The notes beneath the pieces were generated by a model. That model was not told where the DNA came from and made no database searches. It saw nothing but the letters and a program-made list of their open reading frames with translations. Of a stretch of 64,000 nt of DNA, positions 34,171-44,063 are shown one piece after another. How positions within the stretch are numbered: the stretch's first letter is position 1; each line of letters begins with the position of its first letter. Position numbers and translations under genes: made by a program. The stretch is from positions 496,001-560,000 of the forward strand of contig NZ_AP023055.1 of NCBI RefSeq assembly GCF_019703835.1. The letters run 5' to 3'. The DNA is from Thaumasiovibrio subtropicus (lineage in GTDB: Bacteria; Pseudomonadota; Gammaproteobacteria; Enterobacterales; Vibrionaceae).

Positions 34171-36908
34171 TTAAGCCACAGGGCGGTCTTGACGGGAAGC
34201 AGGTTGTAGCCAGCGCTCGAGGCATGCCTCTAATGTTTCAATGGCGAGTGGCTTGCTCAGATAGTCATTCATCCCCGCATCTAAGCAACGTTGTCTATCT
34301 TCGGGCAATGCATTCGCCGTTAACGCAATGATGGGCACGGTTCGATAATAGTCCCCGACTTTTCCTTCCCGAATCAACGCAGTGGCTTCATAGCCGTCCA
34401 TAACGGGCATCTGACAATCCATTAATATCATGTCGAAGCGTTGGTGCTCTTCAGTGAGTGTATCAAGGGCCTTATTGCCATCTACCGCAAGTCGATGCCG
34501 CATTCCGATCTGGTCGAGCATCGCTGTAATGACTTGCTGATTCACTTCGTTGTCTTCAACAATGAGCAGGTATTTCGGTTGCAGTGACGACGGCTGTAGT
34601 TTTGTCGTCATCGAGGATGGCGCAGGCGGAGAGGCGATGCCTTCTTCGAGCAAATGTACGATGGCCGTTGGACAAAAAGGCACTGTAAGGGTGTGATCGC
34701 AGCTTGCCAGTATCGGATTTGGACGAATCTTGGGGTGTGATGGTGGGCTGAGACCGATGAAGTTAGTCTTTGGAAAACGGTTCTTCATGCTGATGAGACG
34801 CGCAAACAAGGCGTGTTCAATGTTAAGGGTGTCAATAATGACATTCGTGTGATCTGCTATTGCTGAGAGTATTTCATTGGGGTCTGAAATGACGCTAAAA
34901 GGTAAAGACCACTGTTGACAATGTGGCTCAAACAAGCGGCGAATTTCTACCGCGGGTGAGACGAGCAAGAGATTCTTATCGCTAAGGTTGATTTCGGTTG
35001 TGTCATTAATCTCAAACTCGTGCAACGGAATGCGCAGGGAAAACGTGGTGCCTTTTTCCAGTGCACTGGTTGCTTTTATACGTCCATTAAATAATTCGAG
35101 TAACTGTTTTACAATACTCAGCCCCAGTCCAGTACCACCATATTTACGGGTCGTTGATGCATCCGCTTGAGTGAATGGCCTAAAGAGCTGCGCCTGCTGC
35201 TTTTCGTTCATTCCTATGCCTGTATCTTGCACAGAAATGAGTAATGTACTGTTTTCAAATGTAGCGCGAATCGCGACATACCCTTCATTGGTAAATTTAA
35301 TCGCATTACCGATCAGGTTGACCAATATCTGTTTAATGCGCGTGGGATCTGATTCAATACTGATAGGGAAGTGCGGTGATATTTCGAGAAGAAGAGGTAA
35401 GCGTTTCTCAGCGGCTTTTACTGCCATCACTTTGGCCGTTTCGTTTAATAGTTGAGTGGGATTTATGGATTGCACATCCAGCTCAACTCGACCCGCTTCG
35501 AGCTTAGAAAAATCGAGTATATTATTGATGACATCGAGCATGATCGATGAGCTGGACTGAGCCAAGCTGAGGTATTCACTCTGTTTTTATTGAGATTTGT
35601 ATGAGATATTAATTCTAACATACCCATGACCCCATTCATTGGGGTACGAATTTCATGGCTCATCGTTGCGAGAAAAGTTGACTTAGCTTTTACCGCATCT
35701 TCCGCCTGTAAATTTGCCCGCTCTAGTTCAATATTTTTTTCTTCGAGCTCCGTGGCATAGAGGCGGATTCTCTCTTCGTCTCGGTAGCGTGATGTGACGT
35801 CTTCAATACAGGCAAAGAAACCGTTCACTTGGCCATCAGTGTCAATATCTGGAATGTAACGCACCTGAACGAATCGCTGTTCACCTTGGGGCGAGATGAT
35901 TTGACTGTCAAAGTTGACAGTAATCCCGCGCAATGCCTGAGAAATATGAGGGCGAATTGTTTGGAATGTCAGTGGTGGCAATAGCTCATCAACGCGTTTG
36001 CCGAGAATATCTTGCTCGGGTTTGCCCAACCACTCCCGGTAGTAACTGTTCATAAACTGATAGCGTAGATCTTTATCCGTGTACGCGAGCATCACGGGGA
36101 TACGTTTAATAATGGTGTCGATATAGCGACGAGTTTGAGTGAGCTCATTTTGCTTTGTGACTAAGTCCTTGACGTGGGAGTTGTAGCTGTCAACGAGGAC
36201 CTGTATTTCTCGATCAAAAAACGCGTCGACAGGACGTAACCCTTGCGAGCCAACCTGCTGTGCTAATTGTTTAAGAGGCTTAATGAAGACGTGCATTTGC
36301 AAGTAGATCATGGAAAGAAGCAGTAACATAAAGCCGATAAAGGTGACGCCCATGTAGTACCAGAAACGTGAAACTTGGAAAGCAATGTCGGAGCTGATGT
36401 CATACTCAATAAAGATTAAGTAGGGGCGCAGGCGGTTGTATGTCGGGTTGATCATGTTGACCCGACGCAAGATGTTAAGGTGGTTTTGATCCTCTGCATT
36501 TTGCTTGGCAAAGATGCGCTGGTTGTCGCCATTGGCAACGAAGAGTTCAATCTGATTAGAGAGAACGGGGTGAAATGCCGCCACGGTTGACATGTCAATA
36601 TATTCATTGTGGCTGTCAGCAATGATGGTTTGACTGCTCGGGTTGATAATACTGAACCGCACGATTTCAGGTTCAGAAGCCAATATCGTAATGGTACGAA
36701 TTAAGTTCGCGTTACTGGCGTTGTTTTCAACTGCAAGCAAAAGCGCATTAATGATGTTGTCGATATTTTTGTTTGCTGCATATTCGGTCTGCGTGCGGCT
36801 TTGCTGATAGTAAAAAGCCCCGATGATGAAGCATGTGCAAACCACGATGAGAATCGTTAATGCGATAAGTTTGACCGTGATCGATTGCCTAAAGAGTTTG
36901 CGAGACAT
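34171..36908 (-). pseudogene. Hybrid sensor histidine kinase broken by one frameshift
   Basis: Two overlapping frames together form one hybrid kinase of about 910 aa. The N-terminal part (36908 down to about 35583) has membrane segments near 10-31 and 175-200, a HAMP-like linker, a PAS domain (about 265-385) and the H box [20 protein letters not shown]. It then runs into a missense tail ending at 35463. The C-terminal part (from about 35583 to 34171) continues the H-box helix, then the ATP-binding domain (NLIGNAIKFT, DTGIGM, GTGLGLSIVK) and a receiver domain (MDCQMPVMDG). Near 35583 the minus strand reads AAAAACAGAGTGAATACC; one extra C (AAAAACCAGAGT) would restore [13 protein letters not shown], the expected family sequence. 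Co-transcribed with the binding lipoprotein 8 bp upstream. Confidence 0.85.
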
Positions 36909-36916
36909 CAGGGGTG

Positions 36917-37849
36917 TTACTCCTTGAGGCTAAATAGAGCAACGGTATGATCACAGTTTCCATCGAAAGCCCCGGCATAAAGCAATACCTCGCAGACTTG
37001 GTTTGCTGTGTCGTTGATTTTATTATTTTTTAACAGGAGATCCTGTTGCTCTTTGAGCGAGAGGATTTTTAAACCTTCCATGCTGGCGATAAATTCATCG
37101 CTGTGGATACGTTGGCGCTTGGCCATAATAGCGATAGACGCTTCGGGATGTTCAGCATAATAGTTGATGACTCGGGTCCATACACGATGAAACTTCTCGA
37201 TAAAATGCGGGTTATTGTCGAGCACTTCTTGGGAAACAGAGACTACGTCAACGACTTCCCCCGGAATCATGGCACTGTCGAATAGGGTAGAGAAGTGCTG
37301 GTGACGCAGTAAATCCACTGAGTAAGGGGCGTAGGTGACGACAGCGTCGAGCTCATCGGAGAGCATTAAATACTCCGTTTCTGACTGTTCAACATTAATC
37401 AGTTGCACGTCATCGAGGCTGAGGCCCACGCTTTGTAATGCGCGCGAGAGGACATATAGACCCAATGATCCCACTTCCGCGCCGACACGTTTTCCCTTGA
37501 GTTGTTCTGGCGTCTGAATGTTATTACCGATAATCACATCGGCACCATTAGAAAAATCGATGACTAAAATGACACGGGCGGGCTTGCCACCTAAGGGCGC
37601 AATTTGCACTGCTTCAATCAGGGTGCTGGTGATGCCTTCGACATTGTTGTTGACATAGACGCTTTGCGCGTCAGATAAACTGGCCACTTGAACCAACTCA
37701 ACGGGTAAGCCTTCCTCCTCGAAAAATCCTTTTTTCTCAGCGAGATGAAGAAATTCATAGCCAGGCCAAGGGTTGATAGCAATGCGCACTTTCTCTTGGG
37801 GTTGTTCACAGCCAAACAGCAGGAAAACAAAACCAAAGATCCAACGCAT
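36917..37849 (-). CDS. Periplasmic binding lipoprotein, NMT1/SsuA-like
   Basis: 310 aa. Lipobox LLFGC with lipid-modified Cys at about 14. The fold is a type 2 periplasmic binding protein of the nitrate/sulfonate/taurine/thiamine-precursor group: [21 protein letters not shown] is the family opening, followed by [20 protein letters not shown]. No ABC transporter is nearby; instead it lies 8 bp upstream of the hybrid sensor kinase in one operon. It therefore probably presents a ligand to the kinase rather than importing it. The ligand is unknown. Confidence 0.82.
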   Translation of the reverse strand: MRWIFGFVFLLFGCEQPQEKVRIAINPWPGYEFLHLAEKKGFFEEEGLPVELVQVASLSDAQSVYVNNNVEGITSTLIEAVQIAPLGGKPARVILVIDFSNGADVIIGNNIQTPEQLKGKRVGAEVGSLGLYVLSRALQSVGLSLDDVQLINVEQSETEYLMLSDELDAVVTYAPYSVDLLRHQHFSTLFDSAMIPGEVVDVVSVSQEVLDNNPHFIEKFHRVWTRVINYYAEHPEASIAIMAKRQRIHSDEFIASMEGLKILSLKEQQDLLLKNNKINDTANQVCEVLLYAGAFDGNCDHTVALFSLKE

Positions 37850-37959
37850 ACCACACTCCCCAAAAACGCAAATGATACTTAAAGCAAATTTAGTATTGCC
37901 TGATGTTAAGTGTATACCTTTTCTGATGACTTATAGGGATTTGGTGCATAAGGCGGTGG

Positions 37960-38517
37960 TTATTCTGACATGACAATACGCAGTTCTGGCCACTTCTGGA
38001 GCCATTGGTTGTTAAGAACATGGTTCATCATTGCTTGTCGAGATCGTTTGGGATTCAAGGTCACTTCTCCACGAAACAGTGATGCTAGGCCGAACGGCGA
38101 GAGGATTTCCAACTGTGTTTTGTCATTGAGGCGAACAGCAATGGCCGACTCTTTTTCGGTGAGGTGTGCCAAGGCGTCTTCAGCGCTTTTGTAAGGAGAG
38201 TCTTCGTAAGCGGTGTGGGTGGTTGCCATATTGTCGACTTGCCAAAACACGTCAGCGTGGATTTTTCGGAGCAGCAACTCTATCTCTTTTCCTTTTACCG
38301 TTTCGGGGTCGTTAGGCGCGAAATAGATGACTTGTACCCTTGAAATCGGTGATGGGCTACGTTGATGAAGATGATCCCAAACGAGGTGTCGTACAAAATC
38401 GCCCGCGAGATAGCATTGCGGAAGGGGCAACTGACTGACGAGTTTGAGTAAATGCAGGCGAGTCTTATCTTGTTGTAAAAGCGCACATAGAGACTGCTTT
38501 AGTGCTTTATCGCTCAT
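37960..38517 (-). CDS. Nucleotidyltransferase-fold protein (NTP_transf_6/DUF925 type), catalytic motif degenerate
   Basis: 185 aa. Family landmarks: CYLAGDFVRHLVWDHLHQRSP (about 35-55), VIYFAPNDPE, HTAYEDSPYKSAEDALA, and ILSPFGLASLF. In relatives I know the first strand reads DIDVIYFD with catalytic Asp residues; here it is SRVQVIYFAP, so the DxD pair is lost. It may be non-catalytic or act on a different substrate. It ends about 110 bp from the binding-lipoprotein gene. Confidence 0.7.
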   Translation of the reverse strand: MSDKALKQSLCALLQQDKTRLHLLKLVSQLPLPQCYLAGDFVRHLVWDHLHQRSPSPISRVQVIYFAPNDPETVKGKEIELLLRKIHADVFWQVDNMATTHTAYEDSPYKSAEDALAHLTEKESAIAVRLNDKTQLEILSPFGLASLFRGEVTLNPKRSRQAMMNHVLNNQWLQKWPELRIVMSE

Positions 38518-38551
38518 AATGTTATGCCTCTATTGCATCGGGATGATTGTA

Positions 38552-38569
38552 GGCCGTGCTAGCACGGCC
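38552..38569. repeat. 18-bp perfect palindrome between genes
   Basis: GGCCGTGCT followed at once by AGCACGGCC. It lies between the isochorismatase-family gene and the nucleotidyltransferase-like gene, without a T tract. It could act as a weak attenuator or a protein site. Confidence 0.5.
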
Positions 38570-38576
38570 CACAGGG

Positions 38577-39116
38577 TTATTTTAAGAGCGCTTGAATATC
38601 ACGAAAACGAGGATGGTCGGCTGTTTTCATCAGCTCAAACAACGCCATTTCAACACTGGTGATCGGAATGCCTAGTTGAACGAGCTTTTGAATGGTAATG
38701 TCCTTTTGGTAGCGCTGTCTTGAAGAGGTTGCGTCACAAAGCAAGCTCACCAAGTAATCTGCTTGGTAAAGATCTAACACGGTTTGATAGACACAAATAT
38801 GGCTTTCTATACCGCAAACCAGCACATGTTCGCGATCGAGCTGGTTGAGCATTTGGCTAAATTCCGCTGTTTGGTAACAGCTGAAGGTCATTTTTGCAAT
38901 CGGGGTTTGATCGCTTAAGTGCTGGCTTACCTCTGCAATAGTAGCGCCTAATTTTTGCGGGTTTTGTTCAACCCAAATAATCGGTATATCCAGTAATTTG
39001 GCACCTTGCACCATGATAGAAAGGTGCTTAAACAGCGCGTCTTTGTCATCCATGCATTGTGCTAGTTTGCCTTGGACATCGACAACAACGAGCACAGTAT
39101 TATTGGTGGTGGTCAT
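38577..39116 (-). CDS. Isochorismatase-family cysteine hydrolase
   Basis: 179 aa. The catalytic triad of the family can be placed: Asp13 (VVVDVQGKL), Lys75 (IAKMTFSC) and Cys108 (GIESHICVYQT), with the cis-peptide segment CGIESHICV. Relatives such as YcaC hydrolyse amides or related small substrates; the real substrate is unknown. It lies 60 bp upstream of the nucleotidyltransferase-like gene on the same strand and may share a transcript. Confidence 0.88.
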   Translation of the reverse strand: MTTTNNTVLVVVDVQGKLAQCMDDKDALFKHLSIMVQGAKLLDIPIIWVEQNPQKLGATIAEVSQHLSDQTPIAKMTFSCYQTAEFSQMLNQLDREHVLVCGIESHICVYQTVLDLYQADYLVSLLCDATSSRQRYQKDITIQKLVQLGIPITSVEMALFELMKTADHPRFRDIQALLK

Positions 39117-39268
39117 GTGGTCTCCTTATACGCACTCTTTAAAAATAGTGCCAATGGCTTGAATTTGTTAAGGATGAGCCGTGAATGATAGATAGCTCAC
39201 ATAACCACCCAACTGCTTGCCTCAGTTTCAAGGATGCAGTTGGGAGAGAATGTGACAAGATCGCAAAG

Positions 39269-41428
39269 TTATGCAGCAATCAAAGGGAGTGTGATAGTGA
39301 CGACAACACCTTGTCGATCACTGCGGTTCGCTAACGTGATTTCGCCCTTGTGGAACTGGACAATCAAGCGAGCAATGTAGAGCCCAAGGCCTAAGTGTGG
39401 TTTCTCCTGCTTTGCTTTATGTTCACTTTCTTTGCCTTTCTTACGCAATGAGACCATAGAGTTAAAAAGCTGATCTTCCATTTCAGCGGGAAGCAATGGA
39501 CCTTGGTTAGCAATAGTTATTTGTACTGCTGACTCACCCAAGACGACAAGGCGAATGTCTATGGGAGTATTAGCGACATGGAAGTCTATGGCGTTGGAAA
39601 CGATTTTGTCGAGGCATTGCACAAGATGATCGGGTGAACCCATGACATGAAGGTGCTGTTCAGGGAGCACGACATTGAATTGAGTATCCGGGTAGGCGAG
39701 GGAGTAACCATGTGTACATCCATCAAGGAGTTCATCTAAACGATACTGCTCTCTATCGACTTGCTCGAGGCTTTGCTCGATCCGAGTCGCTTCCGTCATC
39801 AGAGACAAGATAGTGTTGAGACGATTAATCCCTTCTTGGGCTCGCGTAATATATGGCATGTTCGCGGGCTCAGTTTCACAAAATGCTAAGTTTTCCAACG
39901 ATGACCGCACAACTGCGACTGGGGTGCGCAACTCGTGGGCCAAGCGGGAAGACATTTGCTCTAAGTATTGATGATAGCCATCTAACCGATCCATCATGGT
40001 TGCAAGACCACGAGACAGATCGCCAATTTCATCTTGGCGTTGGTCAATAGTAATCTTTTCTTGTACGCGTCCTTGCGTATCTATTGCGCGTTCTGTGTTA
40101 TCGCGCAGACGGCGTATACGGTTGGAAATATGTGAGGCAAAGAGCAACAAGGTTGTGATGCCGAGAAGAATGATCGCACTGCTTAGTGAGAATAGCCCTT
40201 TTAGCGCTTCGACCTTCAAGGTCTGAATCCCGAGATTGGTTTCTTCGGCAATGACAACGCCGACGACTTTGCCATCGACATATACTGGATGCGCAGCCGA
40301 GAGAATAATGACATCTTTGTCATCTTCAGATTTTCGCCACCGTACATACGGTTGTCCCGCTAACGCTTGAGTAACATGAAGTCCGAGAATTTTTGCGTCA
40401 TCGGTGCTTTCCGGTGTTGTATCCAGTTTGGGTAGTGGGAATAGCCATTCATAGAGTGGGGCAAGCAATCGGCTTACCACGTTGTCTGACGTGTTTAATG
40501 AGTTAGACCATAAACTTTGCTGAGGATTTAGCTGACCTGTTTTCGCAAGAACACGCCGTTGGTTGTCGATCACCTTCAAGTGGGCTTGGCTATGTGTCAT
40601 CGCTTTGAGAATACGATCTATTTCTTCAGAGGGGGCGATGAGCTGACCAAGGCTAGTAGCTGTTTTGATGCTTGCTGTCGCAATGACGGTGTCGATATCA
40701 CGGTTGAAGCTATCGTTAACATTGCTCCAGGAAAACCCTAGCATGTCGCCGATGTGATCCATTGGAAGTTGCAATTCGAGGCTATAACCGTGTTGGTGAT
40801 TGCGCCAATAGCCTTGAATGTAGCTGATGGGGGAAAGGGCGGCGGTATCTGAAATCTCACCATCTACCGCATAAGTTTGCACAGGGCCGGTTTCTTGGCC
40901 AGCGATAGCATAATGCTGCAATCGCCCCTCCGGGGTGGTCATGGCAATCACCAGGTGATCGCTTCTATCCAATCTGGATGATGCGCTTCGACGCGTGATC
41001 AGCGTGTTGTCAGTGACATCAAAGAGCGCATAGAGATGGTCACCGTGCCGTCCGAGCATATGTCGAAAAGCATAATCTTCCTGCCGATAAGGGTAACGAG
41101 AAAACTGCACATAATGACGGCCGTAGGTCTTGATATGTTGTTCAAACCCGAGCCAATCATCAAACTCGCCATCAAGTGTTATCGGTGCCGGGAGTCTATA
41201 AGCATAAAGATCGCGTTGGGTATTGGTGCCAGTTTGCGGTTGCGATGAGAATAACGTAGGACGTTCATGCAGCGCTGTTGCGAGTGCTTGTGCCGTGCCC
41301 AGCAGATTACGCTCTTGGCCAACACGTAGGACTTTTTCCATTTCCCAGATATAGCGATAACCTAACCAAGGTAACAGCAGCAAGAAGCTACAAATCAATA
41401 GGGTTTTAGCGCGTAAACTGTTCCGCAT
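39269..41428 (-). CDS. pdsS: Sensor histidine kinase of the proteobacterial dedicated sortase system (PdsS-like)
   Basis: 719 aa. A membrane segment at about 10-26 is followed by a large extracytoplasmic domain resembling a carbohydrate-binding family 9 module (ITLDGEFDDWLGFEQHIK, then RRSASSRLDRSDHLVIAM). Further regions are YVDGKVVGVVIAEE, a second membrane segment (about 410-430), HAMP, the H box MSSRLAHELRTPVAVVRSS, and an ATPase domain (KIVSNAIDF, GLGLYIARLIV). This layout is that of the Pds kinase found beside class GN sortases in marine proteobacteria. Directly adjacent to its regulator. Confidence 0.82.
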   Translation of the reverse strand: MRNSLRAKTLLICSFLLLLPWLGYRYIWEMEKVLRVGQERNLLGTAQALATALHERPTLFSSQPQTGTNTQRDLYAYRLPAPITLDGEFDDWLGFEQHIKTYGRHYVQFSRYPYRQEDYAFRHMLGRHGDHLYALFDVTDNTLITRRSASSRLDRSDHLVIAMTTPEGRLQHYAIAGQETGPVQTYAVDGEISDTAALSPISYIQGYWRNHQHGYSLELQLPMDHIGDMLGFSWSNVNDSFNRDIDTVIATASIKTATSLGQLIAPSEEIDRILKAMTHSQAHLKVIDNQRRVLAKTGQLNPQQSLWSNSLNTSDNVVSRLLAPLYEWLFPLPKLDTTPESTDDAKILGLHVTQALAGQPYVRWRKSEDDKDVIILSAAHPVYVDGKVVGVVIAEETNLGIQTLKVEALKGLFSLSSAIILLGITTLLLFASHISNRIRRLRDNTERAIDTQGRVQEKITIDQRQDEIGDLSRGLATMMDRLDGYHQYLEQMSSRLAHELRTPVAVVRSSLENLAFCETEPANMPYITRAQEGINRLNTILSLMTEATRIEQSLEQVDREQYRLDELLDGCTHGYSLAYPDTQFNVVLPEQHLHVMGSPDHLVQCLDKIVSNAIDFHVANTPIDIRLVVLGESAVQITIANQGPLLPAEMEDQLFNSMVSLRKKGKESEHKAKQEKPHLGLGLYIARLIVQFHKGEITLANRSDRQGVVVTITLPLIAA

Positions 41429-42121
41429 CTACTTGGGCTCCTGCCAGCGATACCCCATGCCATACACCGTAGAGATATGGTCAAAATTGCTGTCAACAGC
41501 GATGAATTTCTTGCGAATACGTTTGATGTGCGACGTGATGGTATTGTCATCAACCACCACATGTGCTTCTTCCATGAGTGCTTGACGGCTTTTTACAACG
41601 CCTGGTCGACGAACCAGCGCATGCAGCATCCAAAACTCCGTCACCGTCAGGTCTATTGCATGGGAATCCCAATGTACGTGCATTTTTCCCTTATCAACAC
41701 TGAGTAGGCCTCGGTCAATAACATCGCTGTCATCCGTTTGTTGTCCTTGCGCCTCAGAGCGGCGAAACAGGGCGGCAATACGTGCCATAAGGTGAGGGAG
41801 GCTGATATCTTTGGTGAGGTAATCGTCAGCACCCATACGCAAACCACATACGGTATCAAAGTCACTGTCGCGGGCAGTGAGAAAGACGATGGGTAGTGTG
41901 GGAGATTTGGCGCGAAGCGTTTGACAGAGTTGAAAGCCGCCATCAATCTCATCTTCCAAACCGATATCTATTAGCGCTAAATCAGGTAGGCTTTGTTCAA
42001 ATCCGGCCATTGCCTCGGTGCGATTTGCATACCCTTTTACCTGATAACCTTGTCGCGTTAATACGTCGATGTAATTTTCGCGAATCGCTGTCTCATCTTC
42101 AACAATAACAATGCTTTTCAT
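41429..42121 (-). CDS. pdsR: Response regulator of the Pds system (PdsR-like)
   Basis: 230 aa OmpR-type regulator. Receiver: D8-D9 region (VEDETAIRENY), phospho-acceptor Asp in LALIDIGLEDEIDGG (about 54), Lys in DDYLTKDISLPH. The C-terminal winged helix includes LTVTEFWMLHALVRRPG and DDNTITSHIKRIRKKF. The unusual LEDEIDGGFQ loop matches the dedicated-sortase-system regulators. First gene of the kinase operon, divergent from pdsO (178 bp apart). Confidence 0.85.
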   Translation of the reverse strand: MKSIVIVEDETAIRENYIDVLTRQGYQVKGYANRTEAMAGFEQSLPDLALIDIGLEDEIDGGFQLCQTLRAKSPTLPIVFLTARDSDFDTVCGLRMGADDYLTKDISLPHLMARIAALFRRSEAQGQQTDDSDVIDRGLLSVDKGKMHVHWDSHAIDLTVTEFWMLHALVRRPGVVKSRQALMEEAHVVVDDNTITSHIKRIRKKFIAVDSNFDHISTVYGMGYRWQEPK

Positions 42122-42298
42122 ACAGTCACTTCCTCTTTGATGGGTTGACTATACCCGAAAAAGGGGGGAGGAAAAGTACTCTCGATCAAAAGCCACAATC
42201 TCGCCACAATTCATAAGTGAATTGCCATTTTGTTGCCTGCGCTGCGCCAGATTGCCTTGGTTTAATTAACCCATCAAACAAACACAAGGAATCAACAC

Positions 42299-42997
42299 AT
42301 GAAAAAGGCAGCAATCGTTACTCTTATCTCTTCAGCACTATTGGTATCAAACGTTCATGCATCGGAAGATCAAACGAGCCAGCATCAAATGTATGGTATC
42401 GGTGGAGGCGCAACCATTGGCGCGCTGGTGGGAGGCCCAGCCGGCGCCGTAATCGGTGCGATTGTCGGTGGTTTAGTCGGAACATCATCAGGACTGGAAG
42501 CGGAAAGCCGTGACCAAGCCGAGCAGATTGTACAGTTAACGACGGAGAAAGCCGCTTTAGAAGGTGTACAGCGAGATTACCAACTTGCGCAACGCGACAA
42601 TGCGCATCTTCGTCAATCTTTACAGGCGATGCATGTTGCACCTCAACCGCTAAACATCAATGTGCAATTTCAAACGGGTTCTTACACCTTAGCGGCCCAC
42701 TATCAGGAGCAGTTAGACACTATCGCCGACATGATGGTTGGCAGCGAAGACCAAACCTGGTTAATCGAAGGGCATGCCGATCGCCGTGGTGATGCTGAAG
42801 AAAACTTGGCTCTCTCTCAGATGCGAGCAGAAACAGTGCGCGAATACTTGATTCAACGTGGCGTTGAGCCTTCTCAATTATTGATGGACGCGTATGGCGA
42901 TACGCTGCCCGTGATGGAGGAGGAAACCTTAGAAAACAATGTGTATGACCGTCGCGTCTCTATTAGCTACATGGGTATGAGCATGGTGAAGGAATAG
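42299..42997 (+). CDS. pdsO: Sortase-associated OmpA-like protein PdsO
   Basis: 232 aa with a signal peptide (cleavage after VHA, about 21). A glycine-zipper (about 33-65, YGIGGGATIGALVGGPAGAV) is followed by a coiled-coil stretch (about 67-108) and an OmpA-type peptidoglycan-binding domain (NVQFQTGSYTLA, IEGHADRRGD, NNVYDRRVSI). This order is that of PdsO. In known systems pdsO precedes a VIT-domain sortase target and a class GN sortase; neither follows here. Confidence 0.85.
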   Translation: MKKAAIVTLISSALLVSNVHASEDQTSQHQMYGIGGGATIGALVGGPAGAVIGAIVGGLVGTSSGLEAESRDQAEQIVQLTTEKAALEGVQRDYQLAQRDNAHLRQSLQAMHVAPQPLNINVQFQTGSYTLAAHYQEQLDTIADMMVGSEDQTWLIEGHADRRGDAEENLALSQMRAETVREYLIQRGVEPSQLLMDAYGDTLPVMEEETLENNVYDRRVSISYMGMSMVKE

Positions 42998-43001
42998 GAC
43001 A

Positions 43002-43091
43002 TTGTTCAAGGCCGATGTGGCACTAATACCCATTGTGGTGATGGGGTTTGTATTGATGCAGTTGGCACTCAATACAGCCCCCATCCAGTAA
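43002..43091 (+). CDS. Putative 29-residue membrane peptide 1 after pdsO
   Basis: TTG start at 43002 preceded by AAGGAATAGG, four bases after the pdsO stop. It encodes MFKADVALIPIVVMGFVLMQ plus LALNTAPIQ, a single predicted membrane helix. A shorter start at ATG 43041 is possible. No homologue recalled. It stands in tandem with two further short frames. Confidence 0.4.
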   Translation: MFKADVALIPIVVMGFVLMQLALNTAPIQ

Positions 43092-43103
43092 GGAGAGAAA
43101 ATC

Positions 43104-43172
43104 ATGGTAAGAGAAATGGATTATTACTTAATGAGCAGCGTACTGTTATGTCTTTTTGTATGGTTATGGTGA
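43104..43172 (+). CDS. Putative 22-residue membrane peptide 2 after pdsO
   Basis: ATG at 43104 lies seven to eight bases after AAGGAGAG, an excellent ribosome-binding site. Product: MVREMDYYLMSSVLLCLFVW then LW; one hydrophobic helix with an aromatic end. The strong site makes it the best supported of the three short frames. Confidence 0.5.
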   Translation: MVREMDYYLMSSVLLCLFVWLW

Positions 43173-43176
43173 TGAA

Positions 43177-43254
43177 ATGATGACAATGAACCGTTTACTT
43201 CGCTTTCACCAATGTAGCCTAGTGCTCTTGATCATGTTACTTAACGCATTGTGA
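43177..43254 (+). CDS. Putative 25-residue membrane peptide 3 after pdsO
   Basis: ATG 43177 (or 43180) four bases after the previous stop; upstream GGTGATGAA is a modest ribosome-binding site. Product begins MMTMNRLLRFHQCSLVLLIM and ends LLNAL: a basic N-terminus and one membrane helix. Its last 14 bases overlap the convergent SPOR gene. Confidence 0.35.
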   Translation: MMTMNRLLRFHQCSLVLLIMLLNAL

Positions 43255-44047
43255 GACAAGCAATGTTAAGTTCAGAGAGTGGAGAGATGAGTCTTGGTTG
43301 CTTCTCTCCACGGACAACAGCACTACCATCACTTAGCCAAAATGGCAGTACCCGCGGAAAGCGTTCCAGTGATTTGGTTTTCTCAAGGTCAGTGAACTGG
43401 GCGTGGTCGGGTAAATCCATGCCGTGGCGAGCGCAAATTTGCTGAGCGGATTTAAAATCGACACGAGACCATTTTTGATATTGCTCCATATAGTAACTGT
43501 TGTTGTCACCAAGGTAGACCATGGACAGGGTATAGCGAGAGTTCGCGCCTACAGAAGTGAGAAACTCTTGTTTCAAGCGCTGTGACTGTTCGGCGAGTTG
43601 CACTTGGTTTGCATCAACGCGTTCCACAGTAGCCACCATAGTGGAGGAAGGAGCATTGAGGGGCACAACACGAATAAAGGCATCGCTAAACTGAGATTCG
43701 GATTTGATTTTTTGCTTGATCTCTAACGCTTGTTGTGAGGTTTCAAAAGGCCCTAAAAGGCAACGGTATTGGTCTTCTTGGTAGTGTGAAACACGCATAG
43801 GATAGGGCTGTATCGACTCGATGTGATCGCGTGTTTTGACGAAATTTTCTTCGCGAACAACGCCACATTGTAGCCAAAGCTGACGATTTTCCATTTCTAA
43901 GCGAGTTGCCTCGGACTTGAATACACCATCCCCAATATCGCAGCGAGATGAAAGCAATGAAACACCACTTGGGTGGTCGGTGATTTGACAGCTGATTGTG
44001 GGGAAAGCAGTGGTTATTCCCAAGAATATCAAAGTGAAAAAACGCAA
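43241..44047 (-). CDS. SPOR-domain exported protein
   Basis: 268 aa starting with TTG at 44047, which follows AAGGAC at seven bases; no better in-frame ATG exists near the signal peptide (MRFFTLIFLGITTAFPTISC, possibly a lipobox-like TISC). A SPOR-like domain is suggested at about 55-130 (LWLQCGVVREENFVKTR, YRCLLGPFETSQQALEIKQK), which binds denuded septal glycans. The C-terminal part (about 175-268) is unrecognised. It lies 16 bp downstream of cheV and may be co-transcribed. Confidence 0.7.
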   Translation of the reverse strand: MRFFTLIFLGITTAFPTISCQITDHPSGVSLLSSRCDIGDGVFKSEATRLEMENRQLWLQCGVVREENFVKTRDHIESIQPYPMRVSHYQEDQYRCLLGPFETSQQALEIKQKIKSESQFSDAFIRVVPLNAPSSTMVATVERVDANQVQLAEQSQRLKQEFLTSVGANSRYTLSMVYLGDNNSYYMEQYQKWSRVDFKSAQQICARHGMDLPDHAQFTDLEKTKSLERFPRVLPFWLSDGSAVVRGEKQPRLISPLSELNIACLTMR

Positions 44048-44063
44048 ACGGCGAGTCCTTTCG

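Noticed and set aside
42299..42997. PdsO as a general OmpA porin
   Set aside because: There is no barrel; the protein has a glycine zipper, coiled coil and OmpA C-terminal domain only, and pdsRS is divergent from it.
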